From NCBI GenBank assembly GCA_907165065.1, contig OU015530.1:48159465-48223464 (forward strand): DNA of 64,000 nt. Direction: 5' to 3'. How positions within the stretch are numbered: the first letter of the stretch is position 1; every line of letters begins with the position of its first letter. Shown here one piece after another: positions 24,501-38,000 of this stretch. A program made the translations under genes and the position numbers. Origin of the DNA: Caprimulgus europaeus. Taxonomy: Eukaryota; Chordata; Aves; Caprimulgiformes; Caprimulgidae. The notes beneath the pieces are model-generated. The model searched no databases. It saw nothing but the letters and a program-made list of their open reading frames with translations, and was not told where the DNA came from.

Positions 24501-27500
24501 GATAGTTGGTGATGAATTAGATGAGGATTTGAATTTGATGGTGCTAAACTTCAGAAACAGATTTTTGTGATGCTTTCCAAAAATCTGCATTAAGTGGGAA
24601 AAAAAGAATTTCTGCATCAGTGAACAGTATTTTACATTAATTATTGGTATTACATTAAAAGCTTGGAATAGTCTCCCAGTTAATTTGTAGGCATAAAGAT
24701 GTCTGAAGTTATTGAGAAGGTTTGACTTTCAGAGAAAAAGGCAATTAGCCTATCAAAGATCACACCAAAGCATCTAGAGTTAATATTTGTGTAGTAGGTA
24801 AATACTTTTAGCAGTTAAAATTATGTATATTAATAAAAATACCAACACAACTTTTTTTTTTGTTGTTGCCTCAGCTTTGACTTGTATTTGCAGATGGAAT
24901 CCCACTGCACTGGACACTGTGCAAGCACAGACTGTCGCCTCGTAGGTTAGTCCAGTGTAACAGGTAAATGCAGGTGGATAAGAGGTGTTACAAGAAATTA
25001 GTGTGAGCAGTGGGTTAGTATAACATATGATGCCTGCACTCTAATGAAAACCTCATTAGTTGTTAAAGTAATTTTTTAAAATCTTGTGGAAGAAGGGAGC
25101 TTCCATCACTTTCTGTAGTTTCTGTTAACCCATGTTAGGTATAAACTTTTTTTTTTTAATACTTGGCCATTGTTTAGGCTGGTTGTTTTTAGAGGATTGT
25201 ATGCACAGTTAGTCTCCTCTATGATTAGGCTCATTTAACATCTGTAGTCTCCATTAAACAGCTTGGAAGCAGAAGCACGTGTGAAATACTGTGCAGAGTG
25301 TGGGGTCTGGAACTCCAGGCTTGTCCTTCTCTAGGTACTTGAAGCATCATTTCCCTGTGTTCAGGCTTAATTGGTTTTCTGGGTTTGTTTTTTTTCAATG
25401 CAAAAGAGCAGTGGCTTGCATTGACCCGTTCTTTCACTCTGATTCAATACAGGCATTCTGCTGGGATTTCTCTTGTGAAGATCCTGCAGGTATGTTTCTG
25501 TCTTCTCTTCTTTTTAAATTTTTTTTTCTCTTGTAGTAAGAACTACCTGTGATGCTTTGTAGGCAAGAGTAATAGCAGAGTGACGTGGACTTGATTTGCT
25601 AAGTTTCACTCAGAACTGCAGTACTTGGTTTGGTTTGCAGGACTCTGCTGCTGCTGGTTTCCTAGAGAACAGGAAGGATTAATGGCCTCAGTTCTTGGGT
25701 CCCCTCTCTATGGCTCTTCTGGTGGTTCCAGGAGTAAAGTGTGTGTGCAAGCAACTGCTGTGTAGTTCTCTGCTTAACTGTTTGTAGAAAAGGGGGATTG
25801 TTCAAATTTATTCCAATTCTGTTCTTGCTAGTGATGTTTTCTGTCTTGGAAAAATAAAGAGAGACACCAGGCTGGGAGGCAGGGAGGAGGTCAAATGTCC
25901 ATGAATGTAACTGAGGGCAAGTGATGGAATATTTTAGTGGATGGAAAATCACCGTACTTTGAGATACTTGCCTGATGTGCTTCAGTGGCACATTCCTGAT
26001 CTCTTTCCTGTGAAATATGAAAGACCTTTTTCCTCCAGTGTGAAGTGTCTTCTGCTTTTTGTAGGCCTTGGTAATGAGTGTAGAATTTATGATTCTACAT
26101 TCAACTAGATAAAACAACTTTTCAAGAGAGAATGGAGTTATGGAGAATAACTTTCTATTAATGCTTTATATTAAGGTAGCATCCCACCTTTCATTTCAGA
26201 ACTGACCTGGTTTGGCTGAGCTACTAACAACTTTAACTCTGCCATTTGAGGGGTTGTTCAGGTAATGCACAAATGGGAGAGTAGAGAGTTTATTTTAATT
26301 AACAATTTAGTACTTATTGAAATCTTCATCTGATAAAAGAATATCTTGTCTAACATGAAAGTTATAATAGAAATTAAATATGCATCTTTCTGGATAACCT
26401 GCAGGGTGTGTGCTGTTAGTCCACTTATAGTGAGGAAAACAAACTTGTGGCTTTGTGATGGATGTGCTACATGAAGCAGCCCTTGTTAATTAATGAGATG
26501 GGTTTCTTAATGTCACATGCTTCAGCCTGTAGTCAGGAGAGTGCTGCTTCAGATTTGAAAACTGAGAACAAGCCATAAGCAAACTGAAACCTGCTCGTGA
26601 CACAATCACACTTGTCTTCAAGGCACGTGAAACTCTTATCAGACAAAAAAATTTCTTCCCAGTGGGTTATTGCTGTCTCCGTAGGCACTCCTGGCATTGT
26701 CAAATGGTAAGATTTTTGTAGATTATACACTATTAAATGTCTGATGCATTACAGTATTGAAGGAGGATGTGATCCACAGGCTTATTAATCTGTATCTTTG
26801 AGTGATGTTTGAGCATGCATCAGATAGTATCTGTGTGTAAAACTTACCCTCTTGGTTTGCAAGAGATCTGCAAAAATTCTGTGTGGGACAGATTCTATAG
26901 TGGAAAGATTTCCTTTTATTTTGAGCATATATATTTAAAATGCTAGGCATAAAGAAGGTAATCAGGATTATTTGTTTGTAGGGGTCATCCTGTTATCTTC
27001 TTTGTACTATCAAGATCTTTCTTCCTGTTGTTTGAGATTAGATGAGTGTATAAGGTTGTAACTTTACACCCTTCCCATTTTTCTCGCTCTTTACTGAATT
27101 TTTCATGTACCTCTGTATAGAGTACTTATCATTTACCACTATCTGCTTTCTTCGTCATTTTATCACCTTTGTTTAGTAACTTATTGCTTGGTGTCTCTTG
27201 GACAACGAATTACTGTAACGATCTGAGTTTCTGGATTTGCAAACTAATCAGTTTTGGTGTGTGGTTCTGTCACACGGGTTTGTGTGCGAGTTGGAAAGCT
27301 CAGTAAATGATGGAGTTGCAAATTGCTCGTGAAGCCTAGTGCAGAAATGTTTCATAGATCTTTAAATAAGGAAATGCCGTGCTCCCTTTAAATAGCAAGG
27401 TTTGCTGTTTCTCTTGAAATCTCAGCCATTCTTAGAGGAGAGACTATGTTTGAAGATATAATTAATAGAATAATTAGAACTGCAGAACGGTTTTGCAGGC

Positions 27501-28632
27501 TATCAACCTTACAAAGAACTGAAGAGATTTTAAAAAAAACAAAACTTGTGAAGTAGATGCAACTGCAACTCTGAACCACTTCAGCTGGTGTTTTCTATTG
27601 CAGAATGTTAAAAACACAGCGTTCAGGTCTCGGTGCTCTTCTGACACAGCACAGTTCTTACGAACACCCCGTTGCCGTGTGGGTTGTAAAATGCCTTGCA
27701 CCTGCCAAGTGTGCAATTGCAGGTTCATTCCCAGTGCTTACGTCCCTGCTCCTTTTCATGAGCCACAAAGTTGCATTGTTCTGGGTGCTGCCTGGGGACT
27801 GCTGGGGCATCAGCAATTTTCTTGACAGGAAGGAAAACTGAAACAAATGGGACAGTACTTTTCTTGGGTTTTTTGAAATCTAACGTACCAGCCACCACAC
27901 TGGCATGTACGCTGGATACACGTACGGTTGGAAGCCTTCACCTGGCAGACAGTAATAAATGTCTGGGTCGGGCTAAGCTTCAGAGGTGAAATTTCAGCTT
28001 CTCTCCCAACTGCTTAGCTAACTTCTGGATAAACAAATTCAGAGCCTTGTGGTGATTTTTAAAATAGTAGTGTATTCAATATTTAACTTCTGTAGACATA
28101 TGCTGTGACTCAATGTTTATGTCATGTCAGCTTTTTAATTGCTGTTGTGTAATACGGAGTTTACAACTGACGTAGGCACAGTGATGATTGCAGAGGTTGC
28201 CACTGACAAATGCACTTTTTGGGGTTGTTAGATTTTCTTTTTTTCATTTGCAGCTATTTTGTCCACTGTGGTAATGTAACCACTTCACAGTGTATTTTAA
28301 ATAATGCTGTCCTTTGAATGATAGATTACTTGTCACATCTGCTCTGTAAAGAGAATGATTTCCTGCTTTGAAAGGAAAGATGAAAACCCCTGAGCTCTGT
28401 TACAGGCTTTCTGTATCAGAATGATCCAGCTTTGTAGCGTTACTCATCTACAGAATGGCAACATATGCCTCATGCAGTGGGGTGATGGTTCAACTCTTAC
28501 ATTAACAGCTGAAATCTTTCTTTGAAAGTCTTCGAAAACAGCTGTCTGATTAAAATTGCATGCTCCAGTTTTTATCACTTCTCATAATGCTAAGATAGAG
28601 GGGCAACCTGCAGCTCTTCAGGATTAGGGTTT

Positions 28633-29262
28633 GTCAGTGTGAAAGTTTAACTGAGCTGGCAGCCAAACAAGACACAGCCACTCGAAGCTCCCCTGCCCCA
28701 CCCAGGGAATCGGGGAGAGAATTAGAGGGGTAAAGGTGAGGAGACTTGTAGGTTGAGATAAGAACAATTTAATAATTAGAGTAAAAATGCAATATTCTTA
28801 GTATTAAAATAATTAAAATAATAAGAGCAATAATGATAACAAATATATATATATATGTATGAGTGATGCAGAGTACAATTGCTCACCACCCGCTGATAAC
28901 GATCCCAGAGGAGTGAAAAGGAACCCCGAAACCAAAATCGCAATCCCGGAAAAGTGAGCCCGAGCGATTCCCAAGAGAATCCCCCCCTTTCCAGTCAGCC
29001 CCAGTTATTATACTAAACATGATGCAATATGCTATGGAATATCTTACTGGCATATCCAACTGTCAGTTCTGGGTTTTACTGACTACTACACTTTTCTTCT
29101 CCACCCTCTTCCAGTCCTCTGTTCTTGGAAACTGCCCAAGCACAGTGTCCTTGTAGTTATCAACATTGTTCTTGTAACAGTCTTCACTGAAACAAAAACA
29201 CAGCGCTTTCTAGCTACTAAGATGAAAATTAACCCTATCCTAGCAAAAACTAGGACAGTCAG
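28633..29262 (-). mobile_element. Solo LTR of an ERVL-like endogenous retrovirus, with target-site duplication
   Basis: The element proper spans 28,638-29,257 (620 bp). It begins TG and ends CA and is flanked on both sides by the same 5-bp word GTCAG (28,633-28,637 and 29,258-29,262). On the minus strand it starts TGTCCTAGTTTTTGCTAGGA and continues GGGTTAATTTTCATC. This resembles the start of a very common bird LTR family (TGTCCTGGTTT...GGGATAGAGTTAATTTTC). A 5-bp duplication fits class III (ERVL) integration. No gag, pol or env sequence is attached, so it is a solo LTR left by recombination. The family name rests on my recall of bird repeats. Confidence 0.8.
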
Positions 29263-30590
29263 TTTTTCTTGATGATGCTCTATAAACGTAACTATCCTCT
29301 ATCTGAGTTAGCAGCTTCACCTGGATGTAGAACGTGATTAACTCTTGATATATTACATATGCTTTGGGTATTCAGAACACTTGTGAAAGTAATAAGGAAA
29401 AGTAAACTTTGTTTAAACAGAAGTTAATGTATTAAATTAATAGCATACTTTTGGAAGAGGCATCTGTTATTTCTCATATCAACTGTGTGATGTGTTCAGG
29501 TGCTAGAACTTTTCAAAGCTGAAGTCAGTGGGTAGCTCTTATTACTTCTGCTGCAGTGTTGCGATCCACCGGGATACATGATGGTGAGAAAGTATATTAT
29601 CTCCAACAGTAGAAAGAGGGTTTCTGGCCTGCAAGTGGAAGTTTGTTAGGAGGCTTAACTGAAGCAATGCACCTCTATTTTGAAAACATTTTAGGCTTTC
29701 TCATGTTACTGGAAGAGTATTTCTGTATTAGCCTTGTGAAAAGTTTATCTTAATCTGTGTTTAGAGTTTTTAAAACGTTTGCTAGGAAGAGTTCTGCACA
29801 AAGCCAAACTCAAATCTATTTTTGTTTGTGCTTGCTGGAAGAGCAATGAAAAGATCTTTTATTCTAGTGAGCTTTTTTGTTTTATGGTGTTGCTGTTTGC
29901 AGTGTAAAAGTTAGTTGTCAGCACTTGCATTTGTAAATCTCTTTTTAAGGGCTGATTACTCTGGGCTGAAAGTTGGCAGGCAAGATCTCAGCCCTAGAGC
30001 ATTGTTTGGGGTTTTGCATGTTTTTAAATAACAGATCTATCTGGTTTGATTGAGAGAACACATGCTGCTACTCATACTCTTGTAACTCTAGACAGCAAAA
30101 CAGACTGCATAAAAGCACTCTTTGAATGTGAATTAGGAAAATTAGAGATGCCTACTAATGAAAGCAGAGGTGGGAGGATTGGGGGCTACACTCGAGAGAG
30201 GTTTTGAGGGCGTTGGCAGGGGCAGTGGTGGTAGATGTCTCTTCCAAGCTGTTTGCAAGGTTGTGGTCTATGTGGGTGCAGTGTATGTATAAATGTCTTC
30301 AGACAGTTGAACATTAACTCTGCCAGTACTATGGGATACCCAAACCTGTACTAAAATGCGGTGTAAAGGTTAGTCTGATGTTGGCACCACAGTAACACGC
30401 ACATGTGGCTTTTGAATGAGAGCAGTCCCAGCTGTGCTTGGCTTGGCACCCAGACAAGCATGATCCTGTGGTTGTGTGTGCTTACCTGTATACCATTGCT
30501 GGTTTGTATCTGGTATCTTCTGAAATGATAGAGTTATTATAAAAGATACATTTTAAAATATTTGCCAGTAAAGAACCATGTTGTCAAATT

Positions 30591-30635
30591 AAAAAACCCC
30601 AAAACAACGAAACAAACAAAAAAAACAAACCCACA
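30591..30635. repeat. A/C-rich low-complexity tract
   Basis: A run made almost wholly of A and C with short CCCC and AAAC units. On the minus strand it reads as T/G-rich. It is simple sequence within intron 1. Confidence 0.7.
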
Positions 30636-31164
30636 ACTTTTTATTTGTGAAGGTGGTTGTGGATGTTGCAGAGGGAAACCAGGAGGCTGAAATATGTGCT
30701 GCCTGTGTCACTTGGCCAGGTGGTCTTAGTCTCTCCTGAGAATATTCTTGTAACTCCTCAGATTAACCACTGCTGCCCAGGTGCCCACAGGGACAGATCT
30801 ATACAAGTATGAGTGGAGTTAATGCCCTCGTTGTTGTTCTAATGAGAAAATAACTGTATTAAGGTGCTCTTCCCCTTCCTGTTGCAATTACTGATTTAGC
30901 AGACTGAGCAGTTTATTACAATTTTGGAGACAGTAAAGGCTTCATGGTTGAATGGTTTATGGTTTATAAAGAAACATTGTTTTACCTGTATTTTAAACTT
31001 CTGGGGGATAAGTGTCTTGCCTACTTACAAACCACGTTTGGACTGCTTTTGATAAGCCTCAAAAGAATCCACGCAGTTTCTCTTGGATTAGGTAGTTCTG
31101 GAAACAAGTATTTGCATGTCTTGAGAGTAACTTTGCTCTTGACATATATGTACCTGCTTTGAGA

Positions 31165-31229
31165 ATGGGCTTGGACTAGATGATCTCCAGAGGTCCCTTC
31201 CAACCCCTACTGTTCTGTGATTCTGTGAT
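31165..31229 (+). mobile_element. CR1 LINE, 3' tail fragment
   Basis: It contains GGGCTTGGACTAGATGATCT, then AGGTCCCTTCCAACCC, and ends in two copies of the TTCTGTGA terminal repeat. It is a severely 5'-truncated CR1 copy in intron 1 with no coding potential. Confidence 0.9.
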
Positions 31230-34184
31230 CTGAAATTGCTGAACTTAATTAATTATTCTGATGACCGAATGGCATGCCAGAAGGAAAAATATGAGTTTAC
31301 TATATGCATTTACATAATTGAAATTCTATGAAATATTAAAAAATTATAATTGTGCACTTCTAAATTCATAAATGCAGGCCATTCTCTAGACTGTGTGACT
31401 AGACATATTTTGTGGAAGACATGGATTTTTTTTTTTTGTTTGTGAATTTGCTTGCTATAGACTAGAAATATTATTTAAAAGCTTATTTAAGAGATTGTGT
31501 GCCTCTGAAAGTTTTTCTTGTGGGTTTATTTTTAATAACTTGAATGAAAAAAATTGAAGTTTTCTTCCAACAACTCAGTTTTCTGCCATAGGTATCGTTA
31601 TCTCTGTCTCAAACAGGTCTGCTGACTTGCGTTTTTCCCTTGAATGTCTCCTACTCATTGCAGCAGCGTGTATTTATGCAAAGGTATGATTTACCCATCC
31701 TCAAGTCAGTGTATCTTTTCAAGTGGTGGGCAAGTTAACTCTTCAGTGGGATGATAATTTTCATGGCTGCATTTAACTTGCTCGCTAATTTGACTATTAA
31801 ACTAGCATCAAAAAAGAATAAACTGTATTCTGAATATCAATCCTGACCTGTAGTTTCTGGTACTATTGGATATTGATTGTGGTTCCTGTAAATAAGCTTG
31901 TGTATGAAAGTAGATATCAATACTAATGAAAAACATGCTAAAACAGGTCCTGTGAAGAGCCTTTGACATTTTGTGATTATTTTTTTTTTTTTATTGTTTC
32001 TCTCCCTAAAGTACCGTTGCCTTTTCCACAAACACTGTAGTCTCTGACATGCTAGTCATGGAAGCCTACAGTCATATAAGTTTTATCCTTTAAGAGACTG
32101 GTAAATGGCAACTCTGCAGTGGAAAAGTTGATGGCACTAACTTTCCAGAACAGCCCTGCACATGGAGTAATTTTAAAGTATATCACAACAGATGGGATTT
32201 TGCAACAAAGCACTTGACATCCCGTGAACTTGTAGCAGTGTGACATCCTAAGTGAAGAAAATGGCAAAGGAAATGCCTTCTGCACTGAGGGTCTTCCCAT
32301 ATGGCTTACCCCTTTGCAGAAAGGCCATAGCTGACTGTGGTTAACAGTGTGGGACTTAGAAGGCAGGTCAAATATCCTCTTTAAACAGATTATAATAGTA
32401 TCACGCTTGTTTTGAGAACCATTTTGATCTTTAGTGATAAAAATGCAACTTAACTGTATGGATTTGGCATTGTAGTTCTTAAAAACAATGTGTTCACAAG
32501 GTGAGTGGATTTAGTGTAGTGTGTATCAAGAAATCTGTGTAACTAATGAGGATATGATTATTAGTCTGAGTAATCCAAACAAAGTTGCCTCGAGCTTCGA
32601 TCTAGACCTAGTTTATGATCAGTATCTTGTGTAATCTCATCTAAAGGACTTCTGAAAAGCAGTAGTATGATGCGCTGCTCTGACTGCTGGTGGCTTGCCC
32701 AAGAAATTTGAAGTCACAATGTGCACATTGCAGTTGCATGCAGTCTAACAACTTGTCTCCCCCTCGCCAAAATTAATGATTTAGCTGAATATTTTGTGCT
32801 TGATGGCCAGTCAGGAAATGCTTTAAAGGACGGATGTGTAGTGGAACTTTACTCTTGTTTGTTAAGACTCATGTGATCTTAGCCATTTTCCTTCCACAAT
32901 CCATAGATTTACAAAGTACTGGTGCTAACACTGCATACCAGTGGATGAAAGAGATTGCAGTGTGACTGGAGACAGGCTGATCCTAGAAGGGAATGGGAAT
33001 GTGTGAGATAAGCAGATGACATAGAGGGATGCAGAGAAGTACCTTGGCATTGATTTGGGGATCAAAGTGCTGGGCAGATAACATCATTGCCGACTGACAC
33101 ACATTTGTCTTTCTATAAAGTAGACTTCAGCTTGTGAATCTGGACTAGTGTGCGTGCTCAAGGTTAGTATGAACAGCAGTGGAGATTATATACAGTGAAC
33201 ATGAATTGTGTAAGAAGTCTTCTGTTCTTTTTAGAAAAATAGTAATCCAAAATTTTAAAAGGCTAAAACCAAATTCTTTAAAGAATATTAACAGAAGCAT
33301 TCTGCAAGAAGCTTGGATGCCTTCTGCAGTGTTAATGTGCATACAGCTTCCCATGCGTGGGTTTAAGCAGCACAGAGTCTAGCTGTTTAATGCTTTTGAG
33401 AAATTACTTCCATCCCGAGGGTGATTTTTGGTTATTTTATGAAACACAAACATCCTGAATGAATTCCAGACTTTCTGCCATGTAAACTCTGTGTATGTTA
33501 GTGTGTGTGTAGATAAGAGGCAGGGTGTTAAGGGGAAAAAAAAACTTCCAGGAATGTAGCAGTGATACAGTGCATGTGTTTGTTTCAAAAACATGTTTTT
33601 CATGCTGACTTTACATGAATAGCATGAAGTGATAAGAAACTGTTAATCTAAGCTAAATATTGCGTCCTGTCGGAGATGGGAGTACACTTGTTTCTTTAAC
33701 TGTGTGTGCAAAATATCTTATCTTCTGCATAATTCCGTAATACAGACGCTTGAATCTGTTCATAGGTGAATGTCATAATTTTATTCAAAAATTTTGCAGT
33801 GTATCCAATCAGTTGTATGAAAGGCTTTTACTTTTGCCCATTGCAATATAGTGTAGAAGAGGAAGGCTGTAATGCCATAGACTGAAAGAAATACTTTTTA
33901 ACTCCAGTCTTTTGGAGTCAAGATACCCTACAAGGAGCTTATGCTGCTAAAGAATGGAATAATATCATTGCCTTCCCTGTGCTGCACATCTTTACTTTTT
34001 TATTTTTTTAAGGAGATCATAGAGAATCTCATCCTAAAGTTTGATGTCATCAACTTGAAGGCAATAAATTTCTCTCACACACTGTTAACAGATGCAGTAC
34101 TGGAATTTCCATGTGAGTAAGTAACTCAAAAAGCGTATTACAACTTGCTCATTGTCCTTTTAGAAAAGAAAAAAAAATATTACT

Positions 34185-34251
34185 CTGGGGGATTGGACTA
34201 GATGATCTTTCAAGGTCCCTTCCAATCCTTAACATTCTATGATTCTGTGAT
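34185..34251 (+). mobile_element. CR1 LINE, 3' tail fragment
   Basis: A GGGGGATTGGACTAGATGAT block is followed by CAAGGTCCCTTCCAATCC and the ATTCTATGATTCTGTGA terminal repeat. It is a 5'-truncated copy about 700 bp upstream of the LARP4B start-codon exon. Confidence 0.9.
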
Positions 34252-34679
34252 TTTTACACCCCAGCATTTACTTTGTAAGGCTTTATGCTTTAAATGAGTT
34301 TTTCCTGGTTTTTTAAGGCCTGTTGGTTTTTTTTAAAGTAACAGTATTAAATTACAGCATCAAATTTCAAAGTGAAGTCACTGTCAGACTTTCATCTCCA
34401 CTATGTTTCATAGTTGTCTAATCAAGTAAAATAACATTTTAGGATGATGGAGCAGAACAACTTGTTGAGCATCACTGATCCAGCAGAACTGTTATAACAT
34501 GCTGTTTAAAATTTGCGCAGATGAAGTGACTATCGGAGTAGCTGTAGAAGACACAGTTTGCTTTGTGACTAAATGCTTCTCAATAAGTTAGATAAGTCTA
34601 CTGGGTGGTATGAAGAAGTCATGGTTTGAAAATCAATCTGAATAATTAAACTGAGAATCAAGTGAAACTTTCCCAGTGG

Positions 34680-34875
34680 AATTTCCCTGCCCGATGCTGT
34701 GGCAAGTGTTCATCCGCACCCCCAAGGCAGCCAGGGACTGGGAACCGAGCCTGTCTGCAGCATCGCGCTCTCCTCGCCTTCTGCCGTAACCTCTTCTCTG
34801 AACGCGTGCTCCTGGCCGTGCTGTGTGGAAGCGCTTTGGACCTGTGGTCTGGATCAGGATGGCACATCTGGAACG
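34680..34875 (+). promoter_or_regulatory. CpG-rich patch before the start-codon exon; possible alternative first exon
   Basis: About ten CpG dinucleotides fall in roughly 200 bp (for example CATCGCGCTC, GAACGCGTGC, AAGCGC), whereas the surrounding intron has almost none. An ATG at 34,823 opens a frame that continues without a stop through the acceptor of the start-codon exon and into the LARP4B frame. The patch could be a second promoter or first exon, an enhancer, or a chance remnant. Only the composition and the open frame are seen. Promoter activity is not shown. Confidence 0.35.
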
Positions 34876-34936
34876 GCTGAGTTCTCAGGAATTTCAACAA
34901 CCACTTACAGAATCTCTTGTCTTTCTATTTCCGCAG

Positions 34937-35071
34937 CTTACAAAGGTGACCAGTAAAGTTCTCTCTGAGCAGCCAAAAAGCAGACAGCTCATGACTTCTG
35001 ATCAGGACACTAAAGTTGTGGCTGAACCGCAGGTGCAGCAAGTGCAAGAAGTTAAAGACGGTTCTCATCTA
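34937..35071 (+). CDS. LARP4B: LARP4B start-codon exon
   Basis: The acceptor is TTTCCGCAG ending at 34,936 and the donor is CTA|GTAAGT at 35,072. The coding part starts at ATG 34,991 and gives 27 residues beginning [14 protein letters not shown], the known LARP4B N-terminus. The exon ends in phase 0. The 54 bases between acceptor and ATG are open in the same frame. Joined to exon 1, a TGA six bases before the junction shuts this frame, so ATG 34,991 is the first usable start. It is skipped if the large 41,948-45,451 exon is used with its own start. Confidence 0.9.
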
Positions 35072-38000
35072 GTAAGTATTGAAATTACGTATTCCTCTGG
35101 TGTAAGTGTTGCATGAAACAGGTTTTTTACTATGTCTTAATCAAAATTGTATCTCAGAACGTTTTAGAAGACAGTTGGCTGATAGCATTGCAACATAAAA
35201 TGCTAGAACAGAGCTGTTGAAGGTGGCTAATTTGCCACACAGAGTAGGAGCCTCCATTTAACTTTTATTCAACCCTACAAGGGATTTAAATAAACTGCAA
35301 GTTACACTTATTTACGGTACAGGGCTTTTTAGGCTATGCATGAATTGTATTACCAATCCTGAGTTAGGTTCCAGCTCACACATTAACATGTGAGGAAAAT
35401 ACGGGAAATGCACTTGGCATGTATCTGTAATTGAAAAAAAACTACAAACCCATACAAATAGGAAATTGCATTCTGTAACAGGAATTTTCCTCAGTCAGTT
35501 CAGCCAAATGGCACGTGCTGCTGCTTCTGTGCTACTGTGCAGGATCCAGTAAGTTGTTTTATGTGATGCTTTTGGCAGGGCATACAGCAGATAATACGGT
35601 GTTGCAGTAAACGTTACATGTGTGACCAAGAAGATAGAATAATTGACTTTTGTGTAAGCTCTACTCAACATTATATTTTCATCTTTGATTGTTAACTGTA
35701 TATTGGGAGGAATGTTTCCTCTTGGGACATCTTGAAGGGTTTAGTTTTAGTGTATGTTCTGCTAGGCACTTAGTCTGTGCTGTGCTAAGCAGCAGATGCT
35801 TGCTGCTTCAGCTTAACTTGCAGGAAGCACTAAGGAGCATTTTGAAAAACACTCTAAACTTGTGCTTTTCTTTGTGAAGAAAGCTGGAGGGTTTTTGTTT
35901 ATTTGTTCCCCTCTCTCCCTCCTTTTTTTTTATTCTGGATTCTCTTCTGCTCTTTTTTCCTTTCTCATATGACAGTAGAGGAAAATGTTGAACCCACTTC
36001 TGTGCTGTTCTTTTGAAAGTTGAGCTTTTGTGATTTCCCCTCCCCCTACTCCATACTCAGAGCACTGATTCCAAGAAACCAGTGTGTAAGCTCTTGCAGA
36101 TTTGCTTCAAAAGCCTGGAACTGTCAGTGTGCTTTCAACAGGTGCATTAGTATTAAGGGTGGTTTGATTAGCCTTCAAATTGATGCTAGTTCTTTTAATT
36201 TGGCATACTAGATTTTTTATAAAACTACATGTAAACTTGGATCTAAACATTAATTTCTGTTCTTTCATGCTTATTTGGAGAAAGAGTAACCATTTCTTTT
36301 AATTTCAGAAAATGTCTGCTCTTTTCCTTAGTAGAGGAGACTAATGTCAGTTTAGGTACCTTGGAATGTATCCATAGTGCTATAATAGTGCATTTCAAGT
36401 AACTAATTATTTTGAGATTAAAGCTTTTCCTTTGCTGAATATTTTATTCCAAAAAGATGAGACATGTAACTTATTAAGCCTTTTAAAGTTGTACTTTTAC
36501 ATGCACAGCATCAGGTCATTTGGTTGTATGAGAATCATTGCAAATATATGCTGTTAAAAGTGGTGTTTTCAAGATGGTCCCTTCCATAATGGCATACTTG
36601 CATGAGTATATTTGGCCAGTGCTTCAGGACTTCACTTGAAAGTTTTGGGAGTGAGGTTACAGTTTGAGAGGAACTTCATGAAGTACAAGAAGAAGTTAAC
36701 AAACTAAAATAATTAAGATGCATTCATCTTTCAAAACATGTGGTAGAAAGGAGAAAAACTTCTAAAGTCCCGACTCGATTGCATTTAGCCAGTACATGCT
36801 TCAGGCTCACTGAAAATCACCCGCTATTTCTCGTGTGTCTTGATTATTTTGAGATCAGAGAGCTAGATTGCATAAAGGTATAGGTTCATGTCTGTGGTGG
36901 TGATCCCTGCTTCAGTGTGTATTTGATATGGGGCCATACTGCTGTGGTATCTAGTGGGATTCCTAGGAGTCTTTTTTTTATAAAAGTTGCTCTTTCTGAG
37001 AAAGCCCTTGTTAGACTGGACCAGGAAAGTCGGTGTTTAAGTGTTTTGCTCCCTTTTCACTCATTCTGTTTCCTTTTTGATCAGTAACGCTTTGTTGCTA
37101 GAAGTTAGAGGTTACTCCCTGGAGGAAGAGGCCAAGACCCAAATCCCATGGTGGAGGTAGTTTATATGACCTGTCTCTGCCAGACAGGTCTCAGCTAACC
37201 TTTTTGTGCTAAAGGCATGGTCTTTCCTTGCTCATTGATGTTAGACACTTCCCCTGCCATGCCTGCATTTGAATATGTGGCCTCTCATAGCACTTTCCAA
37301 AGACCAAAGAATTTTCTTTCCTTGATTGGCTGAATTGAAGACCTGATTTGGAAATCTGAAATTAACTTCAGAAGAGATTCTTGTCATCAAGCAGCAACAG
37401 GCTCTACAAATGTTGGTATGTTCCAGTGGAGGGTATTACCATGGGGCTGTTAAACCTGCTGTCTGATTGTGATATGAGCATCACCTGCTCTCTCCCTAGT
37501 TGAATGATTATCAGGTGCTGCCATGGGCTTCTCTTAATGGGAGTTCACACCAGTGTGGTGTGCTGGATTTTATCAATGTTCATAGGTACTGTAAATATAA
37601 GTTCATTCACACTGTTGGTTGTAAGCACAAGAAAAATAGCAAGTCAAAAAAATTAAGATGGGACTGAATTGTACTTCTTGAAATGTTTTTCATAGAACGT
37701 AATATGGAAGGATGTCTTGGGCTTAGAGCTGCTAGGTTATGTTATTCAAAAATCCTTTTGCAACCCTTTCAAGAATAAGCCTCATAGAATAAAAAGAAAC
37801 TGAGGAAATTAGATGTACTAGTTTAATATAGGTATCAGCATCATGGCTAGTGTTCACTGTTTCTGTCACATTTCTGTCACCATAAGTAAAGTGCTGAATA
37901 GTTCTGCACTGATAGATGACTTCTAATGCTAATGTTTAACTGCTTTAATGTGTGTCCATCTAACCTTGAGATATTGGAGGGAAAGTTAAGCAATCTGACC

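Larger units (their letters stand above)
15773..34936 (+). other. LARP4B: LARP4B intron 1
   Basis: A 19-kb intron runs from GTGAGT at 15,773 to TTTCTATTTCCGCAG ending at 34,936. After the CpG island it is AT-rich. I found no convincing exon in it. It contains a MIR-like SINE, a TG repeat, an ERVL-like solo LTR, two CR1 tails and a CpG-rich patch at its 3' end, each listed separately. All other open frames are short and without resemblance to known proteins. Confidence 0.7.

Noticed and set aside
25662-26117. 151-codon open frame on the minus strand in intron 1
   Set aside because: No recognisable domain, no promoter or poly(A) context, and typical chance composition.
27598-27989. Cluster of overlapping short frames on both strands in intron 1
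   Set aside because: Locally higher GC leaves frames open on both strands. No splice-consistent exon or known protein is seen.
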